From Heracleum sosnowskyi (taxonomy: Eukaryota; Streptophyta; Magnoliopsida; Apiales; Apiaceae), in contig CM061239.1 in the NCBI GenBank assembly GCA_030848705.1, positions 85,976,363 to 86,040,362 of the forward strand: a DNA stretch of 64,000 nucleotides, read 5' to 3'. The notes beneath the pieces are model-generated. The model searched no databases and was not told where the DNA came from. It saw nothing but the letters and a program-made list of their open reading frames with translations. The position numbers were made by a program, and so were the translations under genes. Each line of letters begins with the position of its first letter. The first letter of the stretch is position 1. Shown in pieces: positions 25,876 to 36,351 of the stretch.

Positions 25876-28800
25876 TCAACATACCAGATTCAGCATTCCC
25901 AATTCACTTACCAACCTGTTGAAGGTTGCTTCATCCAATGGCTTAGTGAAGATGTCAGTTAGTTGCTTGTCAGTTGGGACATAGATCAGCTTCATAGTTC
26001 CTTGTTCAACATGCTCTCTGATAAAGTGATGTCTTATATCAATGTGCTTTGTCCTAGAGTGTTGAACTGGATTGTCTGAAATGGCTATGGCACTAGTGTT
26101 GTCACAGTAGATTGGAATTTCACTTAACACTAGACCATAATCCAGAAGTTGATTCTTCATCCATAGAATTTGTGCACAGCAACTGCCTGCAGCAATATAC
26201 TCAGCTTCTGCAGTTGAGGTAGAAACTGAATGATGCTTCTTGCTAAACCATGAGACCAATCTTCCACCAAGAAATTGACAGCTACCAGTAGTACTCTTTC
26301 TGTCAATCTTGCATCCAGCATAGTCTGAGTCTGAGTAGCCAATTAGATCAAATCCAGTGTTCTTGGGATACCAAAGACCTAGGTTAGGAGTGCCTTTTAG
26401 GTATCTAAAGATTCTCTTGATGGCTACTAAGTGAGACTCCTTTGGATCACTCTGAAACCTTGCACAGAGACATGTAGCAAACATGATGTCAGGTCTGCTA
26501 GCAGTTAGGTATAGGAGAGATCCTACCATGCCTCTATAGGTGCTTGAGTCAATTTTCTTCCCTTTAGGATCAAGATCCAGACTGGTTGAGGTGGACATTG
26601 GTGTCTTTGCAGGTGATGAATCTTCCAAGTTGAACTTTCTGAGAAGTTCCTTGATGTATTTAGCTTGACAAATGAAGATTCCATCAGATTGTTGAAGAAT
26701 TTGTAATCCCAGAAAGAATGACAATTCTCCCATCATACTCATCTCATATTTGTTACTCATGAGAGAGGAAAACTTCTCACACAGCCTCTCATTTGTTGAA
26801 CCAAAAATGATATCATCCACATAGATTTGTACCAGAATGATGTCCTTGCCATGGTGTTTGTAGAAAAGTGTCTTGTCCACAACTCCTCTAGTAAACTGAT
26901 TATCCAAGAGAAAAGTGGAGAGTGTGTCATACCAAGCCCTGGGTGCTTGCTTTAGTCCATACAAAGCTTTGAAAAGTTTGTATACAAAATCATACACTTC
27001 AGCATCCTCAAACCCTGGTGGTTGTTCAACATACACTTCTTCTTCCAATTCTCCATTTAGGAAGGCACTTTTGACATCCATCTGAAATACTTTGAAGTTG
27101 CAGTGTGCAGCATAGGCTAGAAAGATTCTTATAGCTTCAAGTCTTGCAACAGGTGCAAATGTCTCATCATAATCTATTCCTTCCTGTTGATAGTAACCCT
27201 TAGCTACTAGCCTTGCTTTGTTTCTTGTCACTGATCCATTTTCATCAAGCTTGTTTCTGAAAACCCATTTGGTCTCAATGACTGACTTTCCCTTAGGTCT
27301 TGGAACTAGCTTCCATACATTGTTCCTTTCAAACTGATTTAGCTCTTCTTGCATGGCTATCACCCAGTCAGAATCCAACAATGCTTCATCAGTTGTCTTG
27401 GGTTCCATTTGAGACAGGAAGCATGAAAACATGCTGTCAGCAGAGACTTTGTTCCATGTCCTCACTCCAGAATTAGGGTCACCAATGATGAGGTCACTTG
27501 AGTGATCCTTGTTCCATTTGGTGATTCTGGGCAAGCTACTTGACTGTACAGGAACATTTGCTTCAGTTTGTTGAGTTGAATGATCATCAATTCCATTGTC
27601 TTCACCATGTTCTTCATTGTCTCCAGAGTCACCACTGTTATGAATGTTAGAGGTTATGGTCTGTGACTGAGCTGGAGTTTGGTTGACAGTAGTGGTATTG
27701 ACAGTATCTTTATCAACTTCAACAATTTGAGTGAAGCTAGGTTCTTCATCCACAATTTCCTCAGCTTCCAAGTATCCTTGATTCTCAAATCTGAATGTCT
27801 GCATCTTTCCTTCTTCATGCAGTCCTGGAAACTTGGTTTCATCAAATGTGATATTAACACTTTCTTCAATAATCCTGTGTTCCATAACATAAACTCTGTA
27901 GGCAGTCCTTTCTATGTTGTAACCCATGAATAGTCCTTCAAAAGCCTTGGTGTCAAATTTTCCTTTCTTCTCATGGTTATCCTTCATCATAAAGCATTTG
28001 CTCCCAAACACATGAAAATATTTGACAGTAGGTTTATTTCCAGTTAACAGACAGTAAGGTGTACTTGCATGAGTCTTGTTGATCATGGTTCTGTTCTGAG
28101 TATAACAGGCAGTGTTGATAGCTTCAGCCCAGAAATATGTTGGCAGTTTGGCATCATGCAACATAGTTCTAGCTGCTTCAATGAGAGTCCTATTCTTTCT
28201 CTCTACAACTCCATTCTGCTGTGGAGTTCTTGCAGCAGAGAATTGTTGTACAATTCCTTCATCTTTACAGAAATTTCCAAGAGTGGCATTTCTGAATTCT
28301 GTACCATTGTCACTCCTCAAGATTTGAACTTTTGAGTTTGGAGTTCTATCAAGAACTCTGACTTGATCAATAATCACTTGAGCAGCTTCATCTTTGGATT
28401 CAAGAAACTTCACCCAAGTGTACCTTGAGTAATCATCCACCATTACTAAGGCATATCTCTTCTTGGCCATTGATGGTACATTGACTGGTCCAAAGAGATC
28501 CATGTGTATCAACTTGAGTGCTTCAAAGTTGGTGTTCATTTGCTTGGACTTGTGCACAGCTCTTCTCAGTTTGCCCATTTGACAGTCTTCACACAGTCCT
28601 TCTTGACAGAATTCCTGTTGGGGCAAACCTCTCACTAACTCCTTCTTCATCAGAGTATTCATTGTCTTGAAGTTGAGATGTGAGAGCTTCCTGTGCCAAA
28701 GCATACTGTCACCAACAGTAGCTTTACTGTAAAAGCAGTAAACCTTATCCTTTTTTGTTGAATTTAAGTCAGCAACAAACACGCTTCCTTTTCTAACGCC

Positions 28801-29136
28801 TTTTAGAGAGAGGCTACTATTCTTCTTGTGATAGATGTTACACAACATCATATCAAAATCAACCTTGAATCCCCTGTCACTGAATTGACCGACACTGAGT
28901 AGATTGTGCTTCATTCCATCCACAAGAGCAATATCTTCAATGACAACATTTCCAATTTCTAGACAGCCATATCCCACTGTGTAACCCTTGCTGTTGTCTC
29001 CAAAGGTTATGATTGGGCCAGCTTTCTCAACATAATGTGATAACAGGGCTTTATCACCTGTCATGTGCCTTGAGCAACCACTGTCAATGATCCACATGAC
29101 TTGATCTTTCTTCTTGCCCTGCAAAACAGAATGTGT
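25876..29136 (-). CDS. B Pol polyprotein (protease-integrase-RT-RNase H), uninterrupted
   Basis: An intact frame. Counting from the first Met at 29,124 (1,082 aa), the motifs in order are as follows. Protease DSG is at residues 14-16. The integrase HHCC zinc finger is at H144, H149, C178 and C181. The integrase catalytic triad is D209, D272 and E308. A low-complexity linker with TVNTTTVN follows, then RT with YVDD at 768-771, and RNase H with YSDSDYAGC and the [10 protein letters not shown] block. It makes cDNA in the virus-like particle and inserts it in host DNA. The frame is the same as gag, separated by a TAG at 29,137-29,139, so expression could be by stop readthrough. All catalytic motifs are present. 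It is the best-preserved pol in the window, although its element cannot make intact Gag. Confidence 0.93.
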   Translation of the reverse strand, partial: THSVLQGKKKDQVMWIIDSGCSRHMTGDKALLSHYVEKAGPIITFGDNSKGYTVGYGCLEIGNVVIEDIALVDGMKHNLLSVGQFSDRGFKVDFDMMLCNIYHKKNSSLSLKGVRKGSVFVADLNSTKKDKVYCFYSKATVGDSMLWHRKLSHLNFKTMNTLMKKELVRGLPQQEFCQEGLCEDCQMGKLRRAVHKSKQMNTNFEALKLIHMDLFGPVNVPSMAKKRYALVMVDDYSRYTWVKFLESKDEAAQVIIDQVRVLDRTPNSKVQILRSDNGTEFRNATLGNFCKDEGIVQQFSAARTPQQNGVVERKNRTLIEAARTMLHDAKLPTYFWAEAINTACYTQNRTMINKTHASTPYCLLTGNKPTVKYFHVFGSKCFMMKDNHEKKGKFDTKAFEGLFMGYNIERTAYRVYVMEHRIIEESVNITFDETKFPGLHEEGKMQTFRFENQGYLEAEEIVDEEPSFTQIVEVDKDTVNTTTVNQTPAQSQTITSNIHNSGDSGDNEEHGEDNGIDDHSTQQTEANVPVQSSSLPRITKWNKDHSSDLIIGDPNSGVRTWNKVSADSMFSCFLSQMEPKTTDEALLDSDWVIAMQEELNQFERNNVWKLVPRPKGKSVIETKWVFRNKLDENGSVTRNKARLVAKGYYQQEGIDYDETFAPVARLEAIRIFLAYAAHCNFKVFQMDVKSAFLNGELEEEVYVEQPPGFEDAEVYDFVYKLFKALYGLKQAPRAWYDTLSTFLLDNQFTRGVVDKTLFYKHHGKDIILVQIYVDDIIFGSTNERLCEKFSSLMSNKYEMSMMGELSFFLGLQILQQSDGIFICQAKYIKELLRKFNLEDSSPAKTPMSTSTSLDLDPKGKKIDSSTYRGMVGSLLYLTASRPDIMFATCLCARFQSDPKESHLVAIKRIFRYLKGTPNLGLWYPKNTGFDLIGYSDSDYAGCKIDRKSTTGSCQFLGGRLVSWFSKKHHSVSTSTAEAEYIAAGSCCAQILWMKNQLLDYGLVLSEIPIYCDNTSAIAISDNPVQHSRTKHIDIRHHFIREHVEQGTMKLIYVPTDKQLTDIFTKPLDEATFNRLVSELGMLNLVC

Positions 29137-31753
29137 CTAAGATGCATATGGTACCCAATCCTTGTTGGGTCCTGCAGTTTCAGTGTCTCATGAGTTTCTT
29201 TCAGTCATAAAGTCACAAGCATTATCAGTAATCTCCTGTTTGACTTCTCTTTTCACCCACCTAGGTTTAGAATTGGACTTGGTCCTTTTCTTAGTGGATG
29301 GAGCCTTTTTGATGTTGCCAGCAGGCTCAGAAGTCTCAACAGTGTTTATGTATGAACATTTTTCAGTAGTGAGAATAGGTAAGTTAAAGCATGTACTCAT
29401 GGCAGTAATTTTGCATGGCATACATTCAATGTTATTACAGACACTCATAGTTCTATGCATAAGGGGGGTTCTGTGTAAGTTACCATTGAGTTCAGTTGCA
29501 TTGACCTTATCCTCAATTGGTTTCTTACAAACATGTGTTAAGTGATGAGTAGATCCACAGTTATTGCATAGTTTCCTAGAAGCACCTCCAACATTAGTGT
29601 ATCCATTTCCTTTGTTGACTCCTACCTTTCCATTCCTATTCTTAGACTTGGGAGTTACTGGATTGACAGTATGTTCAGAAGTTGCTGTCTAACTTTCCTT
29701 GACAGTATCTTTTATTCCTACTGTCTTGACAGAAGGTTTTAAAGTTACTATCTTGGAACCATTCTTGACAGTATCTTTGGAAGATTCTGTCTTGCCAACT
29801 GTGACAGCATCTTTTGAACTTGTTGTCTGATTGCTTGGTAAGTTTACTGTCTTGGGGATTGTGACAGTATCCTTTCCATCCTTGAATGTGCTGTCAACAC
29901 CTTCATCCTCATCAAGAATTTCTTGTTTGATGAGCATGGCTTCTTCATCAAACTCAATTTCTGCAGCTTTGAAAATGGGAGTTTTAACTTTTTTGAGAAT
30001 GGTGGGTTTGACAGCAGCATTTCCAGAACAATCTTGAATCACAGTTTCCTTTCCAGGTCTTCTACCATATGAAAAACCTATACCAATTGACTGATTTTCT
30101 GTATGCTTATCATTGTAATCCTGAACTATCTTAGATGAGTTTTTATAAGCCTTGATTTTAAATTCATTTTCAGCAATCTCATTTCTCAGGAATTCCTCAA
30201 CCTCTTTAGCACATTTCAATTCATTTTTAATTTTAGCATTCTCTTGAGCTAAAGAGTCTAGTGAACTGGTTTTGAGAACAAGAGATTCATTTTCAGACTT
30301 TAGTGTTTCATTTAGCTTACTCAGCCTAGTGATCTCCTCATTGGCAGCAGATAAGCTAGTATAGACATTGAACATTTCACCACTTAAGTCTTTAATGGTT
30401 TTCTTATATTCATCAATGGACATATCAAGTAAGACAAGTGAAGGTACCTGACTTGAATGTTGATGTTACTTCATCAGTGCTAGCCATGAGAGCTAGGTTG
30501 ACATATTCTTCTTCATCTTCGTCATCAGACTCATCCCAACACTTTCCTTCAGCCACATAGGCTCTACCTTGATTCTTCTTAGAGTATCCACTAGTTCCTT
30601 TCTCAAATCTCTGAACCTGTTTGGGTCTTTTGCACTCAGTAGCAAAATGACCAGGTTCACCACAGTTGTAACACTTGAATTTAGATCTATCCACAAATCC
30701 AGTCTTGTATCCTCCTTTGAATGAGCTTCCCACATCAGCCTTTGATGAGCTTCCCTTGGTGAACTTGGATTCTTGGCCTTGGGGCCTGAATGACCTATCC
30801 TTCTTGAACCTAAAGTTCTTGAACTTTTTGGCCATGTAAGCCATAGTAGGATTGTCCATGCTTTCCAGTTCCTCCATAGTGTAGAAGTCTTCATCTTCCA
30901 CATCCTTGAGCTGTAGTACTACTTTCTCATCATCTTCAACAACCTCTTCTATCTTCAAGGATTGTACAGGGGTTGGTTGAGTGATTTGTAGTGCTTCACT
31001 AGGTTATGTGATTCTTGGAACTTGTGCTACTAGGGCACTTGACATGTTAGCCATCTTGTTCCTTGTTCCACTTTGTATGGCTCTCTTTTGAAAGAGTTCA
31101 AGTTCATAAGATTTCAGAATGCCATAAAGTGTCTCAAAGGTTATATTGTTGAGATCTCTTCCTTCTCGTATGGTTGTTGTCTTGTGTTCAAGATGATCAG
31201 GCAGTGTAAGCAAGAACTTGACATTCAATTCTTTTCTGTCATAGTACTTGCCATGTATCTGCAGTTCAGTTAAGAGCTTACTGAACCTTTCAAACATGGA
31301 GGTTAAGTCTTCACCAGGCTTGGCCATGAATGCCTCATATTGAGATATAAGTATTTGCCTTTGGTTGCCTTTAACTTCTTCACTTCCTTCACAGAGTAAG
31401 GCTAACCTGATCCACATCTCCTTGGCTGATGTGCAGCTTATCACACTTCCACACATGGCTTTATCCAACGTGAGAGAATCGAGCAAGATGAGTTGCAAGT
31501 GATCATCTAGCACCATTTTCCCCTTCTCAGTTTCCAAAAATTCCGAGGGATCTTTGGGAACCCAATGTGCAGGAATGATTTCACCATTTACTGTTGTGGC
31601 TTCAATTTCCTTCCTTGGTATGAAAGGACCATTCTCGAGTATACCTGGGTATAGTGGATTCGCAGCTTTGATAAACAACAAGATTTTTCTTTTCCAAATG
31701 CTGTAGTTCTCTTTATCAAAAGCTGGGATCTTGATACTGTTTGATTTCTGCAT
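29137..31753 (-). pseudogene. B Gag, broken
   Basis: The start is the ATG at 31,751-31,753 (MQKSNSIKIPAFDKENYSIW), 38 nt after the PBS. The copia Gag domain (UBN2-like: W-x-x-K, then LALLCEGSEEVKGNQ and FERFSKLLTEL) fills the first about 240 residues. It is followed by a knuckle CYNCGEPGHFATEC, a Glu/Lys-rich helical region, a linker rich in KDTVK-type repeats encoded by the B-family word (29,660-29,870), and a second knuckle CNNCGSTHHLTHVC (about 29,533-29,574). The end is a WVPYAS peptide before TAG at 29,137. Breaks: stops at 31,004-31,006, 29,689-29,691 and 29,188-29,190, and a frameshift near 30,435-30,455. Confidence 0.85.
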
Positions 31754-31790
31754 TGTCGTCGGGATCTCAGATATGTATGTTAATCTGATC

Positions 31791-31802
31791 GCTCTGATAC
31801 CA
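31791..31802 (-). promoter_or_regulatory. B primer-binding site (initiator Met tRNA)
   Basis: The plus strand shows gctctgatacca, the complement of TGGTATCAGAGC, 2 nt inside the 5' LTR boundary at 31,805. It primes minus-strand cDNA. Confidence 0.93.
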
Positions 31803-31804
31803 GT

Positions 31805-32786
31805 TGTTGGTCCTTGTGTATTGCAGAAGGGGGGGGGGATGAATGCAATACTGATAAAATTCAATCTCAGTTTCAACAACTAAAACTAAGATTTAATGTT
31901 ATCAATAATATGTATGCATTCACAAACAGTATAATAGAGAAGACAAGATTCACAAAATAAATGTTTTATTTATTTTGCAAAGTGTTGCTACAACCTCAAG
32001 AGAGAATTCTTGAGCTTCGTTCTTCTCCAAGACACTTGCTTGTCTTCGTTACTCGTCTAGAATGAATTGATAGTCTAAGTATAAAACTAATCCTATCACT
32101 ATCAGCACGGGTCTGTGAAGCTGCTGTCATTATCAAGTGGCAGCTTCTTACAAAGTGTCTACCCATGTGACTTTCCTAAATTGCTAACAATGTCAGATAT
32201 ACATTACAAAGAAAGCAACCTAGATTCATTCTATTTCTAGCTAAAACAATTCAGCAAATAGAGACTTGACCTTGCTCTTGAATTGATTCGCTTTTGTTTG
32301 CAGTGCTTGAAGCTTCTGTCGTAGTCTTGCAGACTTGGTGCAGCTTAGGGATACTGCAACACGCCTGTTTCTTGAACATTGAAACTATCACGGGGTTTGA
32401 CTGAGAAAGATACCTAGAACAAGGATCTTTCTCGAGACAGTTACTTTTGCCGCAGAGCTTGCTGTCACAGGAATGTGCTTTTGGTGACAGTAGGAGTTCC
32501 CCGCATAGTGTGCTGTCGAGGTTTCCAAACTTGCTGTCGAGGGCTAAAGTTGCTGTCGCGTAGTCTTCCGCCAATGTTGCTGTCAGAGTGAATATGTTGT
32601 CTTGACTTGCAACATTCTGTCTTCTTGTAATCTTACTGTCAATTCTTATGACAGTAACCTTTATTCATGCTGTCATCCAATATGCGTTCTTTGAGGCTTG
32701 AACACAGAAAGTGAACTTCTTCCAAATTACACAATTAAACTAACATTGCATACTGATTACAAGAACATACTTTGGCTGTGACAGTA
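31805..32786 (-). repeat. B 5' LTR, inner segment (split by A-plus)
   Basis: 982 bp matching 18,342-19,325. A 10-G run lies at 31,829-31,838. The B-family word cluster is at about 32,120-32,786. A-plus inserted after cagta, which itself is the end of a TGACAGTA word. The remaining 74 bp of this LTR are at 45,918-45,991. Confidence 0.93.
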
Positions 32787-32860
32787 TGTTAGGAATATGT
32801 TGTTCTTGATGATAAACATAAAACACTTAGTAGAATTTGTGTAAAGTTATTTTGTAGCTG

Positions 32861-33209
32861 TCAACGAAATGGCATGCTTTGCAGCATTCCGTTGACAGGA
32901 AGCTCATCAACGAAATGAGTGATGTAGCAATTGCACTGTACAATACTTCACAGTTTGATATGCATTTTGTTGTATGTACTAGATAGGTTTTCTAAGTCAT
33001 GTTGACTAAGTACTAGATAGGCAAAATAGGTTGGTTAATTGTAAATATATTATGCCTTGTAATTTTGCCTAAGTGAAGACATGTCAACGGTATGAAGATT
33101 ACTCTGTCAACGGTATGGAGTTTACTCATCAACGAAACGAGGGAAACACCATCAACGGAATGAAGAATAAAGCTATCAACGAAACACATCTCCCTGCTAT
33201 CAACGAATC
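32861..33209. repeat. A-family word cluster, upstream part of LTR
   Basis: Copies of TCAACGAAAY or close variants begin at 32,861, 32,907, 33,084, 33,107, 33,129, 33,152, 33,176 and 33,200, with one inverted copy (ATTCCGTTGA) at 32,886. They lie 280-630 bp upstream of the TATA box, in the U3-type position. The same set recurs in the 3' LTR at about 44,967-45,315. Confidence 0.9.
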
Positions 33210-33490
33210 ATTATTGCTTTTCTGAATAGTTGACAAAGTGATAGTGACAGTTTACTGAACAGATCTAAAGGTGATGTGGAAGTGTACTTTGCATTGGAAA
33301 CCATTAAAATGGACATGGGGAATAAGGAAACATCCCAGTTTCCAATTGGGTCTTGGGAGTGATCATAATAAGCATGAAGACAAAAGCAAGGATCTCCAAG
33401 GACCACTGGACAAAGGGATGAAAAGCAAACTATTGGCGGTTACTCATTGTACTTTTAGTGTAGCCAAAAATAGGGTTGTAAACTTGGGGA

Positions 33491-33497
33491 TATATAA
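33491..33497 (+). promoter_or_regulatory. TATA box of A-plus 5' LTR
   Basis: The sequence TATATAA in a G-rich flank, at the usual mid-LTR position. It is repeated at 45,597-45,603 in the 3' LTR and matched by a TATATAA at about 3,160 in A-minus. Confidence 0.7.
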
Positions 33498-33812
33498 CCA
33501 AGTGTAGCAGTTACTTTAACAAGAGAGAAGAAAAACAAATAGTTTGTATTAGCTATCCTTGAGAGCATTCTTCTCTACAACCTTGTAACTGAGCAGCTGT
33601 GTACTTTTGTATCACAGATTATTTCCGCAATAAAAATCACTTCAGTTGGATCATCAAACAATCCAACTGAAATTATTTATGTGCTTGTGATTTTTACTTT
33701 AAGTTCAGTTTTTATTTGTAAGTTGTTTTAAGTTTAAGAAATATCAAGAATTGTATTCAACCCCCCCCCCCCCCCCTTCTACAATTCTGTTAGGTCATTT
33801 GGGATTAACAAT

Positions 33813-33824
33813 TGGTATCAGAGC
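33813..33824 (+). promoter_or_regulatory. A-plus primer-binding site (initiator Met tRNA)
   Basis: TGGTATCAGAGC two bases after the 5' LTR end, the standard plant copia primer site. Confidence 0.95.
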
Positions 33825-33874
33825 AAGCTTCTAACATACAAGAAGTTTAAAGATCAAGACCAAAAACAGAAACC

Positions 33875-36346
33875 ATGGTGAAGAAGGATGCAGGTGTGAA
33901 GATACCAGTTCTTGATAAGGACAATTACTTTCACTGGAAAGTAAAGATGCATTTACATCTCATGTCTATGGATGAGAGGTATGTAGACTGCATTGAGAAA
34001 GGTCCACACGTTCCCATGAAGCTTGATTCTAGAGTTGGGCTGCCAGATGATGCTCCTCATGTAGAGATTCCAAAACCTGTCTCAGAATGGACTGTTGAAG
34101 ATGTTGCAGAAGTCCATAAAGACAAAAGAACCATGAACATTCTGTTTAATGGTTTGGAGCAAGAGATGTTTGACAATGTCATAAACTGTACAACCTCCAA
34201 AGAAGTATGGGACACTGTTAGAACTCTCTGTGAAGGAACTGAGCAAGTCAGGGAAAATAAAATGCAACTCCTTATACAACAATATGAGCATTTTCATTTT
34301 AAAGCTGGTGAAACCCTAAATGACACGTTTAGTAGGTTTCAGAAGCTTTTGAATGGATTAAAGTTGTATGGGAGGATCTATCAAACCAAGGATTCAAACC
34401 TTAAATTTCTTAGAGCTCTTCCAAAAGAATGGAAGCCTATGACTGTTTCTCTCAGAAACACTCAAGAATACAAAGACTACACTCTTGAAAGGCTTTATGG
34501 AACCTTGAAGAAATATGAGTTGGAAATGGAGCAAGATGAAGAAATTGAAAAGGTACAGAAGAAGGGTGGATCTATTGCATTGATTGCATCTGTGAACCAA
34601 CTGGAAGATGACACTGAAGAAGCTGCAAAGGCCACAACTAGTCGAGCTAGTTGTAGAAGTGATGTTAGCAAGGGTAAAGGTAAGATGACAGAAGAAGAAG
34701 AACCAGAACCAGCCAACTTGGATGACTTAGATGAGATTGATGAACACATTGCTTTTCTGTCAAGAAAATTCTCTAAGTTCAAGTTCAAGAGAAACTCAGA
34801 AGCAAGGCCACCAAGGAGAGACTTTCAACCTAACAAAAGTAACTGGATTGAAAAGTCTAAATCTAAATGTTTCAATTGTGGAATGCTTGGTCACTTTGCT
34901 GGAGACTGCAGAAAGCCCAAGATTGAGAAGGGCAACAGGAAATTTGAGCCTGTTGATTATAAAAAGAAATACTTTGAACTTCTCAAGCAAAAAGAAAAGG
35001 CTTTCATGTCTCAGGAGTATGATTGGGCTGGTAATGGTGAAGATTCTGATGATGATGTTGAATATGTCAACCTAGCTCTCATGGCTAACAATCATGAGCA
35101 GGAAGCAAGCTCCTCAAGCAACCAGGTAACAATTACTAATCTTTCTGAGCTTTCTAAAGAGGAATGCGATAGTATAGTAAATGAAATGTCTACTGTATTA
35201 TATAATTTACGTGTTACTCTTAAATCACTTACCAAAGAGAATTCAAGAATAAAAGAGACTAATTTGCTCTTAAGTGATAGGAATGCAATGTTAGAAGCAC
35301 AGCTCATTGAATTTGAGAAAATGAGATGTGTTAGTAGGGATGCTAAGAAGGAACTTGAAAACGTGTTACAAAGGGAAGAAATTCTTAAGACACAACTTGA
35401 AATAGAACAAAGTGTGATTGCTAAATGGAAAGATGCCAGGAATGTTGCTACCAACATCATTAATGTTCAAGGTATGGAATCTTTCTGTGAACAATCATGG
35501 AAAAAGAACAAAGAGAAACTAGGGTATGTTTGTGAAACCTTAGAATCAGAAACAGAGTCAACAAACAACAATGATCATTTGTTGAAGGTTGATATGTCAA
35601 CAGAATGCAATGTTTCGTTGACAGATGAACCATCAACCGATCAGGGTGTTTCGTTGACAGAGAAAAGAAAAGATGAACTCACTAGACTTAATAATAAGTA
35701 TGGTCCTGTCACCAAGAACTTTGTTCAAGGTGAGTCTAGTAAATCAAAGAAAGTTGAGAAGCCTGTTGAGAGAGCTAATGTAGGTCACTTGTCCAACAAG
35801 CAATTGAAAGATAAGTTAGAGAATGTTCAAGTTGAGGCTAAGGGAAATAAAAAGAATAACAGGAATGGCAAAGTAGGAATTAACAAACACAACAATTACA
35901 CACCTGATAAATATGCTCCTAGAAAGACATGTGTTAATTATGGAAGTGTTAGTCATTTATCTACTAACTGCAAATCTGTTAAGAAGACTGTTAAAGTGAA
36001 AATTCCCAAGCCTGCAATGAATAGTTCTATGCCTACAATGCCTGTTATGCCTAACATGTTTGCTCCATATGCACAATTTCAAAATCCATATGCCAGCATG
36101 CCATTTGTGTCTAATCCATACATGAATATGTTTACTGTGCCACAAATGCCATGGAATATGAATAACATGGTTGTTCCTCCAATTATGCATGTTGTGAATG
36201 AAAATGTGAGCAATCCTCAGAAATCAACACCAAGGATAAAAATTGATTTAAATCAATCTGAGCCCAAGGTGAAAAATGATATAAAAGGAAAAGCAAAGGC
36301 TAACAAAACAGGACCCAAGGAAACTTGGGTACCAAAATCGACTTGA
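33875..36346 (+). CDS. A-plus Gag, 823 aa, intact
   Basis: Structural capsid/nucleocapsid polyprotein of a Ty1/copia element. The ATG at 33,875 lies 50 nt after the PBS. The N-terminal about 230 residues are the copia Gag (UBN2-like) domain, with LDKDNYFHWKVKM and LCEGTEQVRENKMQLL. An acidic helix follows, then a zinc knuckle CFNCGMLGHFAGDC (residues 332-345) and a coiled-coil-like segment around 465-530. A linker has two VSLT repeats encoded by the family word (35,612 and 35,648). A second knuckle starts at residue 686, in which one Cys is replaced by Tyr at 689, while A-minus keeps it. A Met/Pro/Asn-rich tail ends WVPKST. At 823 aa it is long for a copia Gag. It ends at TGA 36,344-36,346, before the pol frame opens. 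Confidence 0.92.
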   Translation: MVKKDAGVKIPVLDKDNYFHWKVKMHLHLMSMDERYVDCIEKGPHVPMKLDSRVGLPDDAPHVEIPKPVSEWTVEDVAEVHKDKRTMNILFNGLEQEMFDNVINCTTSKEVWDTVRTLCEGTEQVRENKMQLLIQQYEHFHFKAGETLNDTFSRFQKLLNGLKLYGRIYQTKDSNLKFLRALPKEWKPMTVSLRNTQEYKDYTLERLYGTLKKYELEMEQDEEIEKVQKKGGSIALIASVNQLEDDTEEAAKATTSRASCRSDVSKGKGKMTEEEEPEPANLDDLDEIDEHIAFLSRKFSKFKFKRNSEARPPRRDFQPNKSNWIEKSKSKCFNCGMLGHFAGDCRKPKIEKGNRKFEPVDYKKKYFELLKQKEKAFMSQEYDWAGNGEDSDDDVEYVNLALMANNHEQEASSSSNQVTITNLSELSKEECDSIVNEMSTVLYNLRVTLKSLTKENSRIKETNLLLSDRNAMLEAQLIEFEKMRCVSRDAKKELENVLQREEILKTQLEIEQSVIAKWKDARNVATNIINVQGMESFCEQSWKKNKEKLGYVCETLESETESTNNNDHLLKVDMSTECNVSLTDEPSTDQGVSLTEKRKDELTRLNNKYGPVTKNFVQGESSKSKKVEKPVERANVGHLSNKQLKDKLENVQVEAKGNKKNNRNGKVGINKHNNYTPDKYAPRKTCVNYGSVSHLSTNCKSVKKTVKVKIPKPAMNSSMPTMPVMPNMFAPYAQFQNPYASMPFVSNPYMNMFTVPQMPWNMNNMVVPPIMHVVNENVSNPQKSTPRIKIDLNQSEPKVKNDIKGKAKANKTGPKETWVPKST

Positions 36347-36351
36347 TTTGA

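Larger units (their letters stand above)
32787..33810 (+). repeat. A-plus 5' LTR
   Basis: 1,024 bp, TGTTAGGAAT to GGGATTAACA. It holds nine family words in 32,861-33,209, a TATA box (TATATAA, 33,491-33,497) that places a likely transcription start around 33,520, and a 16-C run at 33,761-33,776 shortly before the end. Confidence 0.96.

Noticed and set aside
31760..32786. Tandem LTR or separate solo LTR at 31.8-32.8 kb
   Set aside because: The PBS beside it and the missing 74 bp found at 45,918-45,991 show it is the split 5' LTR of B.
33271..33507. 78-codon plus-strand ORF in the A-plus LTR, repeated at 45,377-45,613
   Set aside because: It lies within the LTR across the TATA box, and the copy in A-minus is not kept in frame.
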